A stretch of DNA of 64,000 bases from Cricetomys ansorgei (Eukaryota > Chordata > Mammalia > Rodentia > Nesomyidae), in the NCBI GenBank assembly GCA_026225945.1, contig JAMJFZ010000696.1, positions 62,001 through 126,000 on the forward strand, read 5' to 3'. This document shows positions 60,806 to 64,000 of this stretch, piece by piece (the first letter of the stretch is position 1; each line of letters begins with the position of its first letter). A program made the position numbers and the translations under genes. The notes below the pieces were generated by a model. It was not told the origin of the DNA. It worked only from the letters and a program-made list of their open reading frames with translations, and searched no databases.

Positions 60806-63800
60806 GTGTGTATGTGTGTGTGTATGTATGTACATGCACACACGTGTGACGTCACATATGGCTACCTTAAAAAGTGTAAAAAGCAGCAAACTTATGGGCT
60901 CTAGAAAACCCAGAGTGAAGGTGTTTTCCATGGGGGATGATGAGAACAGCACCCTTCCTTTCCAAATATTTTCTCTCTCCCTTTTCATACAGCAAATGAA
61001 GAAGTCCTTGATGCCAGTAGGGAGGAGATTATTTCCTCGGGAACAGAAGGACAACAGGCCAGGTGACACGTTTCCTTTTTCACCCACTCATAAAATAAAT
61101 TCAGAAAAGTCAGGCTGGAGAGATGGGTCAGTGGAAGAGTGCTTGATGTACAAACACAGGAACCCGAGTTCAGATCCACAGCACCCACAGAAAAAGCCAG
61201 GCACTGTCACGTACACCTTTAAGCCCAGAACTGAGGGGTGAGGAACGGCAGAGGCAGGAGGATTGCGGGTGCTTGCCGACTGCCAGACTTACAAAATGAA
61301 CTGAGCAATAAGTAAACATATAAACAAATGATAAAGGTAATGATGAGTAAGGTATATGCATCGCACGAATGTGCTGGGTGCGCTTTGAGGCCTCAATGCA
61401 TCCCGCAGCCGATCAGATGTTCAGTGTGGTCCCAGTTGACAACCTCACGCCTCCAGCAGACTACAGGTCCTGTCACGGAAGTTGTCTGACAGGAATAAGG
61501 TGGAGGTGGATCGAGGAGGAGACACCCCTCTTCCACCTCTGATGTCGGCACTCGTGCACACATGTCCTTCACCTGCACACAGAGGAGTCTAGAAAAGCCA
61601 ACGTCTGCTCTTGAAACGTGAATTGTATGTAGGCTGTGTGGTACAGTCCACTTCCTCCGTGCACACAACAGAAGTGGCCTTTTGTATACGTTGAAGTAAA
61701 AAGTTAATGTGGTTTCTTTACAGGAAGGAAATACAGGATTTATTTGAAGAATTTGAAGGTATGTTCTAGGAGACATTAGGAATCTGAGAAAACTGTTTGA
61801 CCCAAAAAAGTGCAAGGTGAGGGGGTTGTCGCCTGGCAGATGAGCAAAGTGTGTCTCCTGCCTTATTCTCAAGCACTCGGTGTCAAAACAGTACTTACTA
61901 GACCGCCAACCCTCTGCTTCACGTTAATTGCCGGAATGCAGAACATGGCACCCACAGTGTGGATGCTCTTATTTACGCACAGTGAGATACATAAAACTGG
62001 ATGAAATTATCTGTCTTCCAGGTTTCCATTCACACACGTGATGCACCTGTTTTTAACATCACATATTACTTCACTTGTTTTGTGTTCTAGTTCAGTTCTT
62101 TGTGTGGGGCGGGGTGGGGCGGGGAGTGGTGAGAACCAACCCCTCTCAAGTAGCTGCCCACTGTTTTACGTGGCATACATAACCAGCACATACAATGGAA
62201 AACTGAAGTCAGGGCAGTTAGCCTGTGACCATTGTATAATCAGACCGAGTCCTGCTTTAAATTGTAGTGTCAGATATTAGTCACATGAATTGTTTAAAAA
62301 AAAACTGTAAACTAAGAACCATCTGGGAGCTCTGTAGAGTTTTTGGTCTGATGGAGGGTCACATCTAGAAACTATTCAGGAACCAGGATAGCTGGGTGAG
62401 AGAGCACTTGCCTACTATGCTAAGGCTCTGGGTTCCATCCCCAATACCAGAGATTTTTCCATGAATCAGTGTGGGTTTTTTTCCCCCTTTAAATTATTCA
62501 GGGTGCCTACCTTGTCAACTTTTCAAAAAAACCTCAGTGGCTACAATGCTTAAGAGTACTTTCATCTCACTGTGCAATGATCTCTGAGACTCTGGAGGTC
62601 TTGGAAATGGACTGCTACCTTTGCATTTTGCTTAAAGCGGCCCAACACTTTCCCTCTGGACTGTCCTTGAGCTGCAGCATACTTTGTACATTGATTAAAT
62701 ATGTACGTTATAAACGACATCTCATAAAGGAATCACACGGTGACTTGAAACCCTTTTTGTAAGTTTTGTTAAGTCCCCTCCTGTGGTGATATATATAGAC
62801 ACTGAAATCCAGCTATCCGATTTCACATTGAGGTCATAGCCACTGAAATTCTTGACTGAAAGAAAGGAGGCAAATACTCTTATCACTGACAGATTATTTC
62901 CATCTGTTGATAACAAGTGTCTTCCCAGTACCATTGAGGGAACTTCACCATAGCTCTTACAAGATTATATTTCAATACAGAGCCCATTAGGAACTTTCTT
63001 CAGGGAAACAGAGAAAGATTCACAGCGATCATCTCCGCATCTTTCCAAACCATGGGGCAGAAAGTTGAGGATGTTCTGAAAGTCCAGAGTGAACAAAGGT
63101 AGGGTTCTTGCTTCTTGGTGCTTTGATACCAGAGCCTTTGACAGTTTGTTAGAAAGCACAGTGGAATGAGGCTGAGGAATAGCCTCAACCCCCACTGGGC
63201 GGGCGGAAACTCTGTTGAAAAATCTATTAGGCTTGGTTTTTCTGCAGAATAGACTTCCTTGTGTCTTTTTAAAGCCCCACTCAGTAACTGAAGTCAGCTG
63301 TGTTTCCCAGGGATGAATTGAAATGGCCACTTTGACACATTGCAGTGGAGTCCATGTCACAACAAGGAAGGTGTGTGCATCGCATGAGTGTGCAGGGCAC
63401 ACTGAGCTTGAAATGCCCAAAGCATTTATCCTGCAGTGGGTCATCTGTTCAGTGTGATAGGAAGTGGGACTCTCACGCCTGCAGTGTTGTATAGATTTCA
63501 GGAGCAGTGTTCACCACACTACTGTACCGAAATCCCCACTGGCACAAAGTGAGGAAGAGTGGGTAGGCCTTCACAGAATCCTCATTCTGCATCATCATTC
63601 AGAAAGAGAGAGTGAAGCGGAAGTTGTGCTTGTCACAGAGACGAATACTGATAAAAGCAGCAGTTATTATCCCTGAGCGTTCTAGCACTAAGGGCTGTGA
63701 AGTGTCTTCTCTCTCAGCCAAGGAGGAACAAATACTGTGAGTGTAAGATGAAACAATCCACATCAGTTTCCTTTTCCCTGGCAGGATAATTCGGTTGCCA

Positions 63801-64000
63801 TTTCCCCATCCATCCTCCATCCATAGTGTTTGTTAGTTAGGGCAAATCAGTCCCGGTTTGAATGCGCTTTCTTCATACTGTGATGGAATACAGCAGTATT
63901 CATTGCTCTCATCCACAGACAGAAACTTTATCAAGACTATTCTCTTCAGATTAAGAATTTGAACAGGAAGTTAGCCATGGATGCGGATCAAGTCAAGAAA
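59654..64000 (+). CDS. XLR/SYCP3-like protein 2, partial at window end
   Basis: Coding exons 59654-59759, 60993-61062, 61724-61758, 62981-63098 and 63919-64000 (continues). Lengths 70, 35 and 118, and all junction phases, equal those of gene 1; the last exon is cut at 82 of an expected 100 nt. Introns are GT/AG. It starts MSGRERRAADSAG; exon 3 encodes an acidic KEIQDLFEEFE-type segment and exon 5 begins QKLYQDYSLQIKNLNRKL, like SYCP3's QKLNQEYSQQF position. Protein identity with gene 1 is low (roughly a third or less in exons 2 and 4) although exon structure and flanking introns are clearly homologous. Expected to be a coiled-coil nuclear protein of germ cells by family. No stop or frameshift is seen, so it looks functional as far as visible. 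Confidence 0.82.
59840..60440 (-). mobile_element. Probable solo LTR in intron 1 of XLR-like gene 2
   Basis: Reading the minus strand from 60440: TGTGGGACTGTCATTGAG..., later a cattaaagtgatctctgc segment (poly(A)-signal/R-like) near 60000-60020, and a GC-rich U5-like end. Absent from the same intron of gene 1. The left border and target duplication are not certain. Confidence 0.45.
60771..60830. repeat. (GT)n/(TGTA) microsatellite
   Basis: GT run followed by mixed TGTA units. Confidence 0.93.
61111..61300 (+). repeat. B4/B3-type SINE
   Basis: Head 'ggctggagagatgggtcagt', B-box-like 'gagttcagatccacagcacc', then 'agccaggcactgtcacgtac', ending A-rich with (TAAA)n. In intron 2 of gene 2. Confidence 0.85.
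62390..62456 (+). repeat. ID-type SINE fragment
   Basis: 'gagagcacttgcctactatg' and 'ctctgggttccatcccca', typical of the tRNA-Ala-derived ID core. Diverged; no clear tail. Confidence 0.65.

Overview
The window is mammalian genomic DNA from a muroid rodent (mouse/rat group). Support: B1, B2/B4/B3 and ID-type SINEs, a rodent hAT MITE with the 'ggttgagaacc' terminus, many long (CA)n tracts, and spliced genes with GT/AG introns. X-linkage is inferred only from the gene families (XLR/SYCP3-like and PWWP3/MUM1-like genes, which sit on the X in mouse and human). The species cannot be fixed from the sequence.

Layout. 1-4900: AT-rich intergenic DNA with SINEs, microsatellites and an acidic ORF remnant. 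4920-7192 (minus): an intact 703-codon, single-coding-exon PWWP-domain gene of the MUM1/PWWP3 family, with a poly(Arg-Pro) stretch encoded by a GC hexanucleotide repeat. 7200-14990: increasingly GC/CpG-rich DNA without a convincing gene, holding several small tandem arrays (CA, GGC/AGC, a 36-bp array, a 33-bp CpG-rich array). 14993-29126: one uninterrupted ~14.1-kb minisatellite of a 38-bp monomer (about 370 copies) with nested higher-order duplications (blocks repeated at ~2.08, ~5.6, ~1.78 and ~1.14 kb). 29127-30500: three diverged ~500-bp tandem units next to the satellite edge.

33054-39800 (plus): a complete eight-coding-exon XLR/SYCP3-like (Cor1-domain) gene of 232 codons, with poly(A) signal at 40120. 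40150-45600: SINEs, microsatellites and a decayed RPL10 processed pseudogene. 45800-46600: a broken partial third copy of the XLR-like gene. 46765-55376: a minus-strand class I (gammaretrovirus-like) endogenous provirus with two nearly identical LTRs, a tRNA-Glu-type primer binding site, only a stub of gag, no recognisable pol, and a disrupted env. 57170-58300: a CpG-rich promoter-like region with CCAAT, GC-box, NRF1-like, E2F-like and CRE-like sites and a long poly-G tract. 59654-64000 (plus): a second XLR/SYCP3-like gene whose first five coding exons match the first gene exactly in phase (and, for exons 2-5, in length as far as visible); it runs off the window end.

How it fits together: the XLR-like genes form a local tandem family (two plausible genes, one dead partial copy). 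The exons encode coiled-coil proteins related to the meiotic axial-element protein SYCP3, so germline chromatin roles are expected from family knowledge. The PWWP gene is a separate chromatin-reader gene. The most unusual object is the 38-bp satellite, lying between a CpG-rich non-coding region and the upstream region of the first XLR-like gene. Each monomer carries two short dyads and a strand-biased set of G tracts. I see no coding capacity in it; its role, if any, is unknown.
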